Assembly (NCBI RefSeq): GCF_014649395.1
Contig: NZ_BMSY01000008.1
Span: forward strand, 310,001-374,000
Reading direction: 5' to 3'
Source of the DNA: Streptomyces aureoverticillatus
Lineage (GTDB): Bacteria > Actinomycetota > Actinomycetes > Streptomycetales > Streptomycetaceae
DNA length: 64,000 nt
The translations under genes and the position numbers were made by a program. Below are positions 52,617 to 61,250 of this stretch, piece by piece. How positions within the stretch are numbered: position 1 is the stretch's first letter; every line of letters begins with the position of its first letter. The notes beneath the pieces are model-generated. The model worked only from the letters and a program-made list of their open reading frames with translations. It was not told the DNA's origin and made no database searches.

Positions 52617-54275
52617 ATGTCAGGACCCCGCCCCGTACGGGCCCCGCGCGGTACGGAACTGAGCGCCCTGGGATGGCAGCAGGAGGCCGCCCTCCGGATG
52701 CTCCAGAACAACCTCGACCCCGAGGTCGCCGAGCACCCCGACAAGCTCGTCGTCTACGGCGGCACCGGCAAGGCGGCCCGCGACTGGCGCTCCTTCGACG
52801 CCATGGTGCGTACGCTCCGCACGCTCAAGCAGGACGAGACGATGCTCGTCCAGTCCGGCCGCCCGGTCGGCGTCATGCAGACCCACGAGTGGGCGCCGCG
52901 TGTCCTCATCGCCAACTCCAACCTGGTCGGCGACTGGGCGAACTGGGAGGAGTTCCGCCGCCTGGAGGCGCTCGGCCTCACCATGTACGGCCAGATGACG
53001 GCCGGTTCCTGGATCTACATCGGTACGCAGGGCATCCTCCAGGGCACGTACGAGACGTTCGCGGCCGTCGCCGCGAAGAAGTTCAACGGCACGCTGGCGG
53101 GGACGATCACCCTCACCGCCGGGCTCGGCGGCATGGGCGGCGCCCAGCCGCTCGCCGTGACGATGAACGACGGCGTGGCGATCTGCATCGACTGCGACCC
53201 GCGCGCCATAGAGCGCCGCATCGAGCACAAGTACCTGGACGTGCGGGCCGACTCCCTGGAGCACGCCCTCCAGCTCGCCGTCGAGGCCCGCGACGCCCGC
53301 CGCCCGCTGTCGATCGGCCTGCTCGGCAACGCGGCCGACCTGCTCCCGCGGATGCTCGCCGAGAGCGCCCCCATCGACATCGTCACGGACCAGACGTCCG
53401 CGCACGACCCGCTGTCGTACCTGCCGACCGGTGTCGACTTCGATGAGATGCAGTCGTACGCGACGAAGGACCCGGCGGGCTTCACCACCCGTGCCCGTGA
53501 GTCCATGGCCCGGCACGTCGAGGCGATGGTCGGCTTCATGGACGCCGGCGCGGAGGTCTTCGACTACGGCAACTCCATCCGTGGCGAGGCCCAACTCGCG
53601 GGCTACGAGCGCGCGTTCGCGTTCCCCGGCTTCGTGCCCGCCTACATCCGCCCGCTCTTCTGCGAGGGCAAGGGCCCCTTCCGCTGGGCGGCGCTGTCCG
53701 GCGAGGCGTCCGACATCCACAAGACGGACAAGGCGATCCTCGACCTCTTCCCGGAGAACGAGTCGCTGCACCGCTGGATCAAGATGGCCGGCGAGCGCGT
53801 CCACTTCCAGGGCCTCCCGGCCCGCATCTGCTGGCTCGGCTACGGCGAGCGGGACAAGGCGGGCGAGCGCTTCAACGACATGGTGGCGTCCGGTGAGCTC
53901 CAGGCTCCCCTCGCCATCGGCCGCGACCACCTCGACTGCGGTTCCGTCGCCTCCCCCTACCGCGAGACCGAGGCGATGCTCGACGGCTCCGACGCCATCG
54001 CCGACTGGCCGCTCCTGAACGCCATGGTGAACGTGGCCTCCGGCGCCTCCTGGGTCTCCCTGCACCACGGCGGCGGCGTCGGCATGGGCCGCTCCATCCA
54101 CGCGGGCCAGGTGTCCGTGGCCGACGGCACGAAGCTTGCCGGTGAGAAGGTGCGCCGCGTGCTCACCAATGACCCCGGGATGGGGGTCATCCGGCACGTG
54201 GACGCGGGCTACGACTCCGCGGAGGCCGTGGCCGGCGACCGGGGCGTACGCGTTCCCATGCGGGAGTCCGAGTGA
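52617..54275 (+). CDS. hutU: Urocanate hydratase
   Basis: This 552-residue NAD-dependent enzyme converts urocanate to imidazolonepropionate in histidine breakdown. The length and text match HutU throughout: VVYGGTGKAARDW, RVLIANSNLVGDWANWEEF, GTLAGTITLTAGLGGMGGAQPLAVT and GLPARICWLGYGERDKAG, plus the Cys-containing DHLDCGSVASPYRET near the C terminus. GAGGAGG precedes the ATG. It is first of four plus-strand catabolic genes. Confidence 0.97.
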   Translation: MSGPRPVRAPRGTELSALGWQQEAALRMLQNNLDPEVAEHPDKLVVYGGTGKAARDWRSFDAMVRTLRTLKQDETMLVQSGRPVGVMQTHEWAPRVLIANSNLVGDWANWEEFRRLEALGLTMYGQMTAGSWIYIGTQGILQGTYETFAAVAAKKFNGTLAGTITLTAGLGGMGGAQPLAVTMNDGVAICIDCDPRAIERRIEHKYLDVRADSLEHALQLAVEARDARRPLSIGLLGNAADLLPRMLAESAPIDIVTDQTSAHDPLSYLPTGVDFDEMQSYATKDPAGFTTRARESMARHVEAMVGFMDAGAEVFDYGNSIRGEAQLAGYERAFAFPGFVPAYIRPLFCEGKGPFRWAALSGEASDIHKTDKAILDLFPENESLHRWIKMAGERVHFQGLPARICWLGYGERDKAGERFNDMVASGELQAPLAIGRDHLDCGSVASPYRETEAMLDGSDAIADWPLLNAMVNVASGASWVSLHHGGGVGMGRSIHAGQVSVADGTKLAGEKVRRVLTNDPGMGVIRHVDAGYDSAEAVAGDRGVRVPMRESE

Positions 54276-54289
54276 ACCGGCATCGGCCT

Positions 54290-54450
54290 GCGGCCTCGTC
54301 CTCGAACGCCGGACGGGCTGATTCTCACCCCGGCGAATTCCAAGCCCGTCCGGCGATTGAGGACGAGGCGCGGAGCGCCGACGACGGGGTCCGGGGCGGA
54401 GCCCCGGTTCCGGGAAGGGGCGGGGTTGGGGAGCCCCCGGCAGGGCCCAC
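54290..54450. repeat. Dispersed intergenic repeat, copy 6, abutting the next gene
   Basis: CTCGAACGCCGGACGGGCT and AAGCCCGTCCGGCGATTGAGG are inverted around TCTCACCCCGGCGAATTCC, followed by GGGGCGGAGCCCC and the tail GGGGAGCCCCCGGCAGGGCCCAC shared with copy 5. The tail ends 10 bases before the ATG of the amidohydrolase gene, and the repeat is open in that gene's frame. Confidence 0.85.
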
Positions 54451-54460
54451 CTTCCTCCAG

Positions 54461-55663
54461 ATGTGGAACGACCTGCGCCCCATCGGGCAGGACCCCGAGT
54501 CGAACGGCTACCGCCGCTTCGCCTGGACCGGCGCCGACGCCGACTGCCGCACCTGGTTCCAGGAGCAGGCCGAGGCCCGCGGGCTGAGCTACGAGACGGA
54601 CCGCAACGGCAACCAGTGGGCGTGGCTCGGCGACCCGGCCGCCGGGGACACCGTCGTCACCGGCTCCCACCTGGACTCCGTCCCGGACGGCGGCGCCTTC
54701 GACGGCCCCCTGGGCGTCGTGTCGTCCTTCGCCGCGCTGGACGAACTCCGCGCCAGGGGAGCGAAGTTCACCAAGCCCCTGGCCATCACGAACTTCGGCG
54801 ACGAGGAGGGCGCCCGCTTCGGCCTGGCCTGCGTCGGCTCCCGCCTCACCGCGGGCAAGCTGACCCGCGAGGCGGCGTACGAGCTGCGCGACGCGGACGG
54901 CGTCAGCCTGCCGGAGGCGATGGAGGCGGCGGGCTACGACCCGTCGGCGATCGGCGCGGACCCCGAACGCCTGGCCCGCGTGGGCGCGTTCGTGGAGCTG
55001 CACGTGGAACAGGGCCGAGCCCTGGACCTGAGTGGCGACCCAGTCGGCATCGCCAGCGCCATCTGGCCGCACGGCCGCTGGCGCTTCGACTTCCGCGGCG
55101 AGGCCAACCACGCGGGCACCACCCGCCTGGTGGACCGCAGGGACCCGATGCTGTCGTACGCCGAGACGGTCCTGGCCGCCCGCCGCGAGGCCGAACTCGC
55201 GGGCGCGCTCGCCACGTTCGGCAAGATCGCGGTCGAGCCGAACGGCGTGAACGCCATCCCGTCCCTGGTCCGCGGCTGGCTCGACTCGCGCGCCGCCGAC
55301 CAGGACACCCTCGACACGGTGGTGACGGCGATCGAGAAGGCGGCCCACGAGTACGCCGACCGGCACGGCGTCGACCTCGCCGTCGTCCGGGAGTCCTGCA
55401 CGCCGGTCGTGGAGTTCCAGCACGCGCTGCGCGACGAGATGGGCGCGGTCCTGCGCGAGCGCACCGGCCGGGACGTCCCCGTCCTCGGCACCGGCGCCGG
55501 GCACGATGCGGGCATTTTGTCCGAGTCGGTCCCCACCGCCATGCTGTTCGTACGCAACCCGACAGGCGTCTCGCACTCGCCCGCCGAGCACGCCGCCGAG
55601 GACGACTGCCTGGCCGGGGTGCGCGCACTGGCCGACGTACTGGAGGGTCTCGCGTGCCGCTGA
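54461..55663 (+). CDS. Allantoate amidohydrolase-like M20 hydrolase (probable N-formylglutamate deformylase role)
   Basis: This 400-residue dizinc M20 peptidase-family enzyme has GSHLDSVPDGGAFDGPLGV (His and Asp ligands), GDEEGARFG (Glu pair), HVEQG and GAGHDAG. Close relatives split allantoate or N-carbamoyl amino acids. Here it lies between hutU and hutF, and no hutG is present, so removal of formate from N-formylglutamate is the likely role. The ATG at 54461 lacks a ribosome site, because a repeat element takes that place. A GTG at 54272, overlapping the hutU stop, is in the same open frame and would give a 63-residue extension translated from the repeat. Confidence 0.85.
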   Translation: MWNDLRPIGQDPESNGYRRFAWTGADADCRTWFQEQAEARGLSYETDRNGNQWAWLGDPAAGDTVVTGSHLDSVPDGGAFDGPLGVVSSFAALDELRARGAKFTKPLAITNFGDEEGARFGLACVGSRLTAGKLTREAAYELRDADGVSLPEAMEAAGYDPSAIGADPERLARVGAFVELHVEQGRALDLSGDPVGIASAIWPHGRWRFDFRGEANHAGTTRLVDRRDPMLSYAETVLAARREAELAGALATFGKIAVEPNGVNAIPSLVRGWLDSRAADQDTLDTVVTAIEKAAHEYADRHGVDLAVVRESCTPVVEFQHALRDEMGAVLRERTGRDVPVLGTGAGHDAGILSESVPTAMLFVRNPTGVSHSPAEHAAEDDCLAGVRALADVLEGLACR

Positions 55664-57015
55664 CGCACACGTACTGGGCGGAACACGCCTGGCTGGAGAC
55701 GAACGTCGAGCCCGGCGTGGCGCTCGACGTCGGCGCGGACGGCCGGATCGCCGCCGTCCGCACGGGGGTCGACGCCCCGCCGCCGGGCGCGACCGTCCTG
55801 CGCGGCCTGACGCTGCCCGGCCTCGCCAACGCCCACAGCCACGCCTTCCACCGCGCCCTGCGCTCCACCGTGCAGGTCGGCAGCGGCACGTTCTGGACGT
55901 GGCGCGAGGTCATGTACTCCGTGGCCGACCGCCTCACCCCGGAGACGTACCACGCGCTCGCACGGGCGGTGTACGCGGAGATGGCCCTGGCCGGCGTCAC
56001 GGCCGTCGGCGAGTTCCACTACCTCCACCACGCGCCCGGCGGGGCGCCCTACGCCGACCCGAACGCGATGGGCGAGGCCCTGATCGCCGCGGCCGCCGAC
56101 GCGGGCATCCGCATCACGCTCCTCGACACGGCGTACGTCGCCTCGGGGCTGCGGAGCGCGGCGGAGGGCGAACCGCCGAACCGCCACCAGCTCCGCTTCT
56201 CCGACGGCACGACGGAGAAGTGGGCCGAGCGGGTGTCCCTCCTCAAGGAGGCCGACCGCGAACACGTGCGCCTGGGCGCGGCCATCCACTCCGTACGGGC
56301 CGTGCCCGCGCGGCAGTTGGGCGCCGTCGCCGAGTGGGCCGCCTCGCGCGGGGCGCCGCTGCACGTCCACCTGTCCGAGCAGACCGCCGAGAACGACGCC
56401 TGCCTCGCCGTGCACGGATGCACGCCGGCGCGGCTGCTCGCCGACCACGGCGTGCTCGGCGCGCGCACCACCGGCATCCACAACACCCACCTCACCGACT
56501 CCGACATCGCGCTCCTCGGCGGCTCCGGCACCGGCACCTGCATGTGCCCGACCACCGAACGCGACCTCGCCGACGGCATCGGGCCCGCGCCCGCCCTCCA
56601 GCGCGCGGGCAGCCCCCTCTCCCTCGGCAGCGACAGCCACGCCGTCATCGACCTCTTCGAGGAGGCGCGGGCCATGGAGCTGAACGAACGCCTCCGGACC
56701 CGCACCCGGGGGCACTGGACCGCCGCCGCCCTCCTGCGGGCCGCCTCCGCCGACGGCCACGCCGCCCTCGGCTGGGCCGACGCCGGATCCCTCGAACCCG
56801 GCGCCCTCGCCGACTTCACCACCGTCGCCCTCGACTCCGTCCGGACCGCCGGGGCGGTGCCGCGGCTCGCGGCGGAGGTGGCGGTGTTCGCCGCGTCCGC
56901 GGTGGACGTGCGGCACACCGTCGTCGGGGGCCGCCACGTAGTCCGCGACGGCGAGCACACGTTGCTCCCGGACGTGCCGTCGGCGCTGGCCGAGGCGGTG
57001 GGGACGCTGCGCTGA
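55654..57015 (+). CDS. hutF: Formimidoylglutamate deiminase
   Basis: This 453-residue amidohydrolase-superfamily enzyme converts N-formimidoylglutamate to N-formylglutamate and ammonia. The metal ligands are in ANAHSHAFHRAL (HxH), HVHLSEQTAEN, and the final Asp in LGSDSHAVIDLFEEAR. TFWTWREVMY is typical of HutF. The GTG at 55654 overlaps the upstream gene by 10 bases and has GGAGGG at good spacing, so the two are translationally coupled. Confidence 0.93.
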   Translation: MPLTHTYWAEHAWLETNVEPGVALDVGADGRIAAVRTGVDAPPPGATVLRGLTLPGLANAHSHAFHRALRSTVQVGSGTFWTWREVMYSVADRLTPETYHALARAVYAEMALAGVTAVGEFHYLHHAPGGAPYADPNAMGEALIAAAADAGIRITLLDTAYVASGLRSAAEGEPPNRHQLRFSDGTTEKWAERVSLLKEADREHVRLGAAIHSVRAVPARQLGAVAEWAASRGAPLHVHLSEQTAENDACLAVHGCTPARLLADHGVLGARTTGIHNTHLTDSDIALLGGSGTGTCMCPTTERDLADGIGPAPALQRAGSPLSLGSDSHAVIDLFEEARAMELNERLRTRTRGHWTAAALLRAASADGHAALGWADAGSLEPGALADFTTVALDSVRTAGAVPRLAAEVAVFAASAVDVRHTVVGGRHVVRDGEHTLLPDVPSALAEAVGTLR

Positions 57016-57017
57016 GC

Positions 57018-57213
57018 TGTCCCCAATCCCGCCCCTTCCCGAAACTGGGGGCTCTGCCCCCAGACCCCCGCTCCTCAATCGCCGGAGGGGCTAAATCTTC
57101 GCCGGTGCGGCTGGGTTTCAGCCCGTCCGGCGTTTGAGGACGAGCCGCGAAGCGGCGACAAGGGGGTCCGGGGGCGGAGCCCCCGGTCTCGGGAAGGGGC
57201 GGGATTGGGGAAA
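57018..57213. repeat. Dispersed intergenic repeat, copy 7 (full inverted pair)
   Basis: The outer arms CCCCAATCCCGCCCCTTCCCGA and TCGGGAAGGGGCGGGATTGGGG are exactly complementary; inner units are inverted around TTCGCCGGTGCGGC. It separates hutF from hutI, which otherwise read as one operon. Confidence 0.9.
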
Positions 57214-57258
57214 CGAACCGCCGGAGGCACCCACCCACCCACGGACAGGACCACCACC

Positions 57259-58428
57259 GTGACCACCACCGTCATCACCAACATCTCCAGCCTCGTCACC
57301 AACGACCCCACCCTCGGCGAAAGCCCGCTCGGCCTCGTCGAGAACGCCGCCGTCGTCCTCGACGGCGACACCGTCGCGTGGGCGGGCCCCGCCGCGAAGG
57401 CCCCCGCGGCGGACGAGACGTACGACGCGGAGGGCCGCGCGGCCATCCCCGGCTTCGTGGACTCCCACTCCCACCTCCTCTTCGCGGGCGACCGCACCAA
57501 GGAGTTCAACGCCCGCATGGAGGGCCGCCCGTACGAGGCGGGCGGCATCCGTACGACGGTCGCCGCGACCCGCGCGGCCACGGACGCGGAGCTGGAGGCG
57601 AACGTCACCCACTACCTGCGCGAGGCGCTGCTCCAGGGCACGACGACGTTCGAGACGAAGTCGGGGTACGGCCTGACGACCGAGGACGAGGCCCGCGCCC
57701 TGCGCATCGCGGCCCGCCACACCGACGAGGTGACGTTCCTGGGCGCGCACATCGTGTCCCCGGACTACGCCGAGGACCCGGCGGCGTACGTCGAACTCGT
57801 CACCGGCGAGATGCTGGAGGCCTGCGCACCGCACGCCCGGTGGGTCGACGTGTTCTGCGAGAAGGGCGCGTTCGACGGGGACCAGGCGCGGGCGATCCTG
57901 ACGGCGGGCAAGGCGAAGGGCCTGCACCCGCGCGTGCACGCCAACCAGCTCTCCTACGGCCCCGGCGTCCAGCTCGCCGTGGAGCTGGACGCGGCGAGCG
58001 CCGACCACTGCACCCACCTGACGGACGCGGACGTGGACGCCCTGGCGAACAGCGGCACGGTGGCGACCCTGCTGCCCGGCGCGGAGTTCTCCACCCGCGC
58101 CGAGTGGCCCGACGCCCGCCGCCTCCTCGACGCGGGCGCGACCGTGGCCCTGTCCACGGACTGCAACCCCGGGTCGTCGTTCACGTCCTCCGTGCCGTTC
58201 TGCATCGCGCTCGCCGTACGGGACATGGGGATGACCCCGGACGAGGCGCTCTGGTCGGCCACCGCGGGCGGCGCGGCGGCCCTGCGCCGCACGGACGTCG
58301 GCCGCCTCACCCCGGGCGCCCGCGCCGACCTGGCCCTCCTGGACGCCCCGAGCCACGTCCACCTGGCGTACCGGCCGGGCGTTCCGCTGGTCAGCGGGGT
58401 GTGGCGACGCGGCGTACGCGTGCGCTGA
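57259..58428 (+). CDS. hutI: Imidazolonepropionase
   Basis: This 389-residue amidohydrolase opens the imidazolone ring to give N-formimidoylglutamate. HutI hallmarks are PGFVDSHSHLLFAGDRTKEFNARM (HxH metal ligands), ETKSGYGLTTEDE, HANQLSYGPGVQLAVEL and the Asp in LSTDCNPGSSFT. GTG at 57259 is preferred because AGGA lies 8-10 bases upstream; the ATG at 57205 would start inside the repeat element. It completes the urocanate-to-glutamate path with the three preceding genes. Confidence 0.94.
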   Translation: MTTTVITNISSLVTNDPTLGESPLGLVENAAVVLDGDTVAWAGPAAKAPAADETYDAEGRAAIPGFVDSHSHLLFAGDRTKEFNARMEGRPYEAGGIRTTVAATRAATDAELEANVTHYLREALLQGTTTFETKSGYGLTTEDEARALRIAARHTDEVTFLGAHIVSPDYAEDPAAYVELVTGEMLEACAPHARWVDVFCEKGAFDGDQARAILTAGKAKGLHPRVHANQLSYGPGVQLAVELDAASADHCTHLTDADVDALANSGTVATLLPGAEFSTRAEWPDARRLLDAGATVALSTDCNPGSSFTSSVPFCIALAVRDMGMTPDEALWSATAGGAAALRRTDVGRLTPGARADLALLDAPSHVHLAYRPGVPLVSGVWRRGVRVR

Positions 58429-58483
58429 GCGAGCGGGTGACAGAGCCGAAGCAGAGCCGAACAGCAGATCCGAAGCGGAGCCG

Positions 58484-58527
58484 AAACGGCTTGGGGGCCG
58501 CCCCGATGGGCGGCCCCCAAGCCGTTT
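58484..58527. terminator. Bidirectional terminator between hutI and sigma factor gene
   Basis: A perfect 20-bp stem (58484-58503, 58508-58527) with loop CGAT lies between convergent genes. Confidence 0.9.
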
Positions 58528-58581
58528 GCGTCCGGTTCACCCGGGCATGCGCCCAGCGAGGACGCGTACTGCTCGGTGCTG

Positions 58582-59550
58582 CTACTCCTCGAGCGTCAGC
58601 CCCTTGCGGAGCTTGACGAGGGTCCGCGACAGCAGTCGCGACACGTGCATCTGCGAGATGCCCAGCTCCTCGCCGATCTCTGACTGCGTCATGTTGGCGA
58701 CGAAGCGCAGTGAGAGGATCTTCCGGTCCCGGGGCGGGAGTTCGGCGATCAGCGGCTTCAGGGACTCGACGTACTCGATGCCCTCGAGGCCGTGGTCCTC
58801 GTAGCCGATGCGGTCGGCGAGGGCGCCTTCGGAGTCGTCCTCCTCGGGCTGGGCGTCGAGCGAGCTGGCGGTGTAGGCGTTGGACGCCGCCATGCCCTCG
58901 ACGACCTCGTCGTTGGAGATGCCGAGGCGGTCGGCGAGTTCGGCCACTGTCGGCGCGCGGTCGAACTTCTGGGCCAGCTCGTCGCCCGCCTTGGCCAGGT
59001 CGAGGCGGAGCTCCTGGAGCCTGCGCGGGACACGCACCGACCACGACGTGTCGCGGAAGAAACGCTTGATCTCGCCGACGATCGTCGGCATCGCGAAGGT
59101 GGGGAACTCGACGCCGCGGCTCAGCTCGAAGCGGTCGATCGCCTTGATCAGGCCGATGGTGCCGACCTGGATGATGTCCTCCATCGGCTCACTGCGGGAG
59201 CGGAACCGGGAGGCGGCGAACTTCACCAGGGCGAGGTTGAGTTCGACGAGGGTGTTGCGGACGTACGCGTACTCGTGCGTGCCTTCCTCGAGGGATTCGA
59301 GGCGCTCGAAGAGGGTCTTGGACAGGGCCCGCGCGTCCAGCGGCCCCACCTCGTCGTACGGGGGGATCTCCGGGAGCCCCTCAAGGCTCTCGTGCTGCTC
59401 TCCCGCGCCGGCGAGCGGAGGCTCGGTCACGGCGGTCGACGCGGCTTCGTGGGCGGGAGCCGGGAGCCCTGGGACAGCGGTCTCGGTGCGGTTCGGCGGG
59501 GGTGTCGACGTCGCTTGGTCAGTACGCGATTCGTCGAGCCGGGGTGACAT
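58582..59550 (-). CDS. RNA polymerase sigma factor, SigB/SigF/SigG type
   Basis: This 322-residue protein has a Pro/Thr/Ala-rich N-terminal extension of about 75 residues. It then has sigma region 2 (NLALVKFAASRFRSRSEPMEDIIQVGTIGLIKAIDRFE), region 3 (VPRRLQELRLDLAKAGDELAQ), and region 4 with its HTH (NMTQSEIGEELGISQMHVSRLLSR). Streptomyces has about nine such factors for stress and development; from its place beside hut genes I think of the S. coelicolor SigI locus, but I could not align it. The ATG at 59550 is chosen because GGAGGAG lies just upstream; two ATGs further up lack a site. It is probably controlled by partner switching with the divergent STAS and HATPase genes. Confidence 0.92.
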   Translation of the reverse strand: MSPRLDESRTDQATSTPPPNRTETAVPGLPAPAHEAASTAVTEPPLAGAGEQHESLEGLPEIPPYDEVGPLDARALSKTLFERLESLEEGTHEYAYVRNTLVELNLALVKFAASRFRSRSEPMEDIIQVGTIGLIKAIDRFELSRGVEFPTFAMPTIVGEIKRFFRDTSWSVRVPRRLQELRLDLAKAGDELAQKFDRAPTVAELADRLGISNDEVVEGMAASNAYTASSLDAQPEEDDSEGALADRIGYEDHGLEGIEYVESLKPLIAELPPRDRKILSLRFVANMTQSEIGEELGISQMHVSRLLSRTLVKLRKGLTLEE

Positions 59551-59750
59551 GGTCTCCTCCATCGTTCTCGGCATATGGCTGCCGATGCCACTACGTGCAC
59601 TGCGGTGTGCGGCGCCTCCATGGCCGTCCGTGTCGATTGATGTCTCTTCTACCCCTACCCGCTTCCGCGTCGGAGTCGCAAGTGCGTTCCGTGGCGAAAT
59701 GTCCGAATTCGGGGGGATGTTCGGGTACCCCAGAGCGTAGGGAAGGCGTA

Positions 59751-59852
59751 ATGTTCAAGGGCGTCATCGCGCGTCGGAGCACACGGCCGAGCGCACCGGT
59801 GACACCCCACGACTTGCAAGCAACAGCCCACGACTTGTCGGGAAGAGAGTGA
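59751..59852 (+). CDS. Possible 33-residue upstream ORF of the STAS gene
   Basis: ATG at 59751 follows AGGGAAGG at good spacing and opens a basic 33-residue frame (MFKGVIARRSTRPSAP...) that ends 4 bases before the STAS gene start. GGGTAC at 59723-59728 could be a -10 box just upstream. No homologue is known to me. It may be a leader peptide that couples translation, or chance. Confidence 0.3.
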   Translation: MFKGVIARRSTRPSAPVTPHDLQATAHDLSGRE

Positions 59853-59856
59853 CGGC

Positions 59857-60225
59857 ATGGACCGCGGGACGGTCGGCAGCGCACACAGGGGCCGGCTTCT
59901 GGTCGAAGTCCGAAAAGAGGGCCGCAGCGCCGTCGTGACTCCGGCGGGTGAGTTGGATCACCACACCGCCGATCTGTTGCGCGAGCCGCTGGAGGCCTGT
60001 GTCGACGACGGCTTCGTACGCCTCGTGATCGACTGCTCACAGCTCGAGTTCTGCGACTCGACAGGGCTCAACGTGCTCCTCGGGGCCCGGCTGAAGGCCG
60101 AGGCCGAGGGGGGTGGAGTCCATCTGGCCGGGATGCTGCCGGTGGTGGCCCGGGTGTTCGAGATCACTGGCGCCGATGCCGTCTTCACCGTCCACGAGAC
60201 GCTCGAAGCGGCACTCGCCGACTGA
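59857..60225 (+). CDS. Anti-sigma factor antagonist (STAS domain)
   Basis: This 122-residue SpoIIAA/RsbV-type protein carries its phosphorylation site, Ser68, in FCDSTGLNVLL. The strand VVTPAGELDHHTAD opens the domain. In partner switching the unphosphorylated form binds an HATPase anti-sigma factor and frees the sigma factor; phosphorylation by the anti-sigma factor reverses this. It lies divergent from the sigma gene and upstream of an HATPase gene on the same strand, so all three parts are present. Confidence 0.92.
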   Translation: MDRGTVGSAHRGRLLVEVRKEGRSAVVTPAGELDHHTADLLREPLEACVDDGFVRLVIDCSQLEFCDSTGLNVLLGARLKAEAEGGGVHLAGMLPVVARVFEITGADAVFTVHETLEAALAD

Positions 60226-60517
60226 GCCCGGTGACTCTCCGTGTGTGGCGTGAAGAGTTGCGCGTCAGTTGTCGCTGTGTGATCGATGCGTTACCAGCGT
60301 CACACGGATCGTGCCGAATCCATGGGTGTTCGTACGGATCGGCCGGGCAGGAGTCACCCTGAGTCCGTCGTCCACATCCATCAAGTCATTCATCAAGTCA
60401 AAGTAAGAACAAAGTCAGAACGGCAAGCGGCCGGAACACAGCCGGGCGGGGGTTCGCCACCGGGGCCCGGCACTTTCGTCACTTGTCCAGTCCTCTTGTC
60501 GGTGAGGTGAAGTGCTG

Positions 60518-61027
60518 ATGAGCACCACCCGGCCTTACTCGCCGGGCGACCGTGGCCCGGAGTCGGAGGCCGCCGTCGCGGCTGCTCCCGCGTCCGCGGC
60601 CACCCCGGAGTCCCGGGGCCGCCAGGTCCGCAGGCTGAGCCTGAACGGGGCGAGCGGCGTCGTGCCTCTGTCGCGCGACTTCACCCGGGAGGCGCTGCAC
60701 GCCTGGGGCTGGCTGCCCGCGACGGGCGCCGATCACCGCGCCGCCGCCGAGGACGTGCTGCTCGTGGTCTCCGAGCTGGTCACCAACGCGTGCCTGCACG
60801 CGGAGGGGCCCGAGGAGCTCTGGCTCAGCTGCGACGGCAAGGTCCTGCGCGTCGAGGTCTCCGACCGCGGCGCCGGTCAGCCCGCGCCCCGCACCCCGCA
60901 CCGCGCGGGGCGGCCCGGCGGCCACGGGATGTTCATCGTGCAGCGGCTCTGCCTGGACTGGGGGGTCGTGCGGGCGCCCGGTTCGGCGGGCAAGACGGTG
61001 TGGGCGGAGCTGGGCGCGCCGGGGTAG
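60518..61027 (+). CDS. HATPase-domain anti-sigma factor / regulator (RsbW-like)
   Basis: This 169-residue GHKL ATPase has the N box in VVSELVTNACLHA, G1 in SDRGAGQ, and G2 in GGHGMFIVQRL. Such proteins bind a SigB/F-type sigma factor or phosphorylate STAS antagonists. A Pro/Ala-rich N-terminal 40 residues precede the domain. ATG at 60518 is preferred to GTG at 60512 because GAGGTGA is better spaced. The 290-base gap upstream contains ATCAAGTCA twice, 12 bases apart (about 60380-60400), in an AT-rich tract that may be an operator. Confidence 0.88.
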   Translation: MSTTRPYSPGDRGPESEAAVAAAPASAATPESRGRQVRRLSLNGASGVVPLSRDFTREALHAWGWLPATGADHRAAAEDVLLVVSELVTNACLHAEGPEELWLSCDGKVLRVEVSDRGAGQPAPRTPHRAGRPGGHGMFIVQRLCLDWGVVRAPGSAGKTVWAELGAPG

Positions 61028-61103
61028 CGCGCCACTCCCCTTCTCTTCGGTGCCCCACGGTTTCTCTTCGGTACCTCACAGTTCCCCCCTCAACTCCCTC
61101 AAC

Positions 61104-61135
61104 GCGTCGGATCATCACGGATCCGGCGCGTCCTT
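61104..61135 (+). terminator. Terminator after HATPase gene
   Basis: GCGTCGGATC (61104-61113) pairs with GATCCGGCGC (61120-61129) with one G-U pair and a 6-base loop, followed by GTCCTTTG. Confidence 0.65.
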
Positions 61136-61250
61136 TGTCTTCCCTCGGCAAGGCCCCGGGCGTACCTTGACGGCCAATCTGATGTGCCGTCAGTAAATTC
61201 GCACGCGCGGCACGGACTCGCCCGTACCACCGGCATGAGGGGAAAACGAG

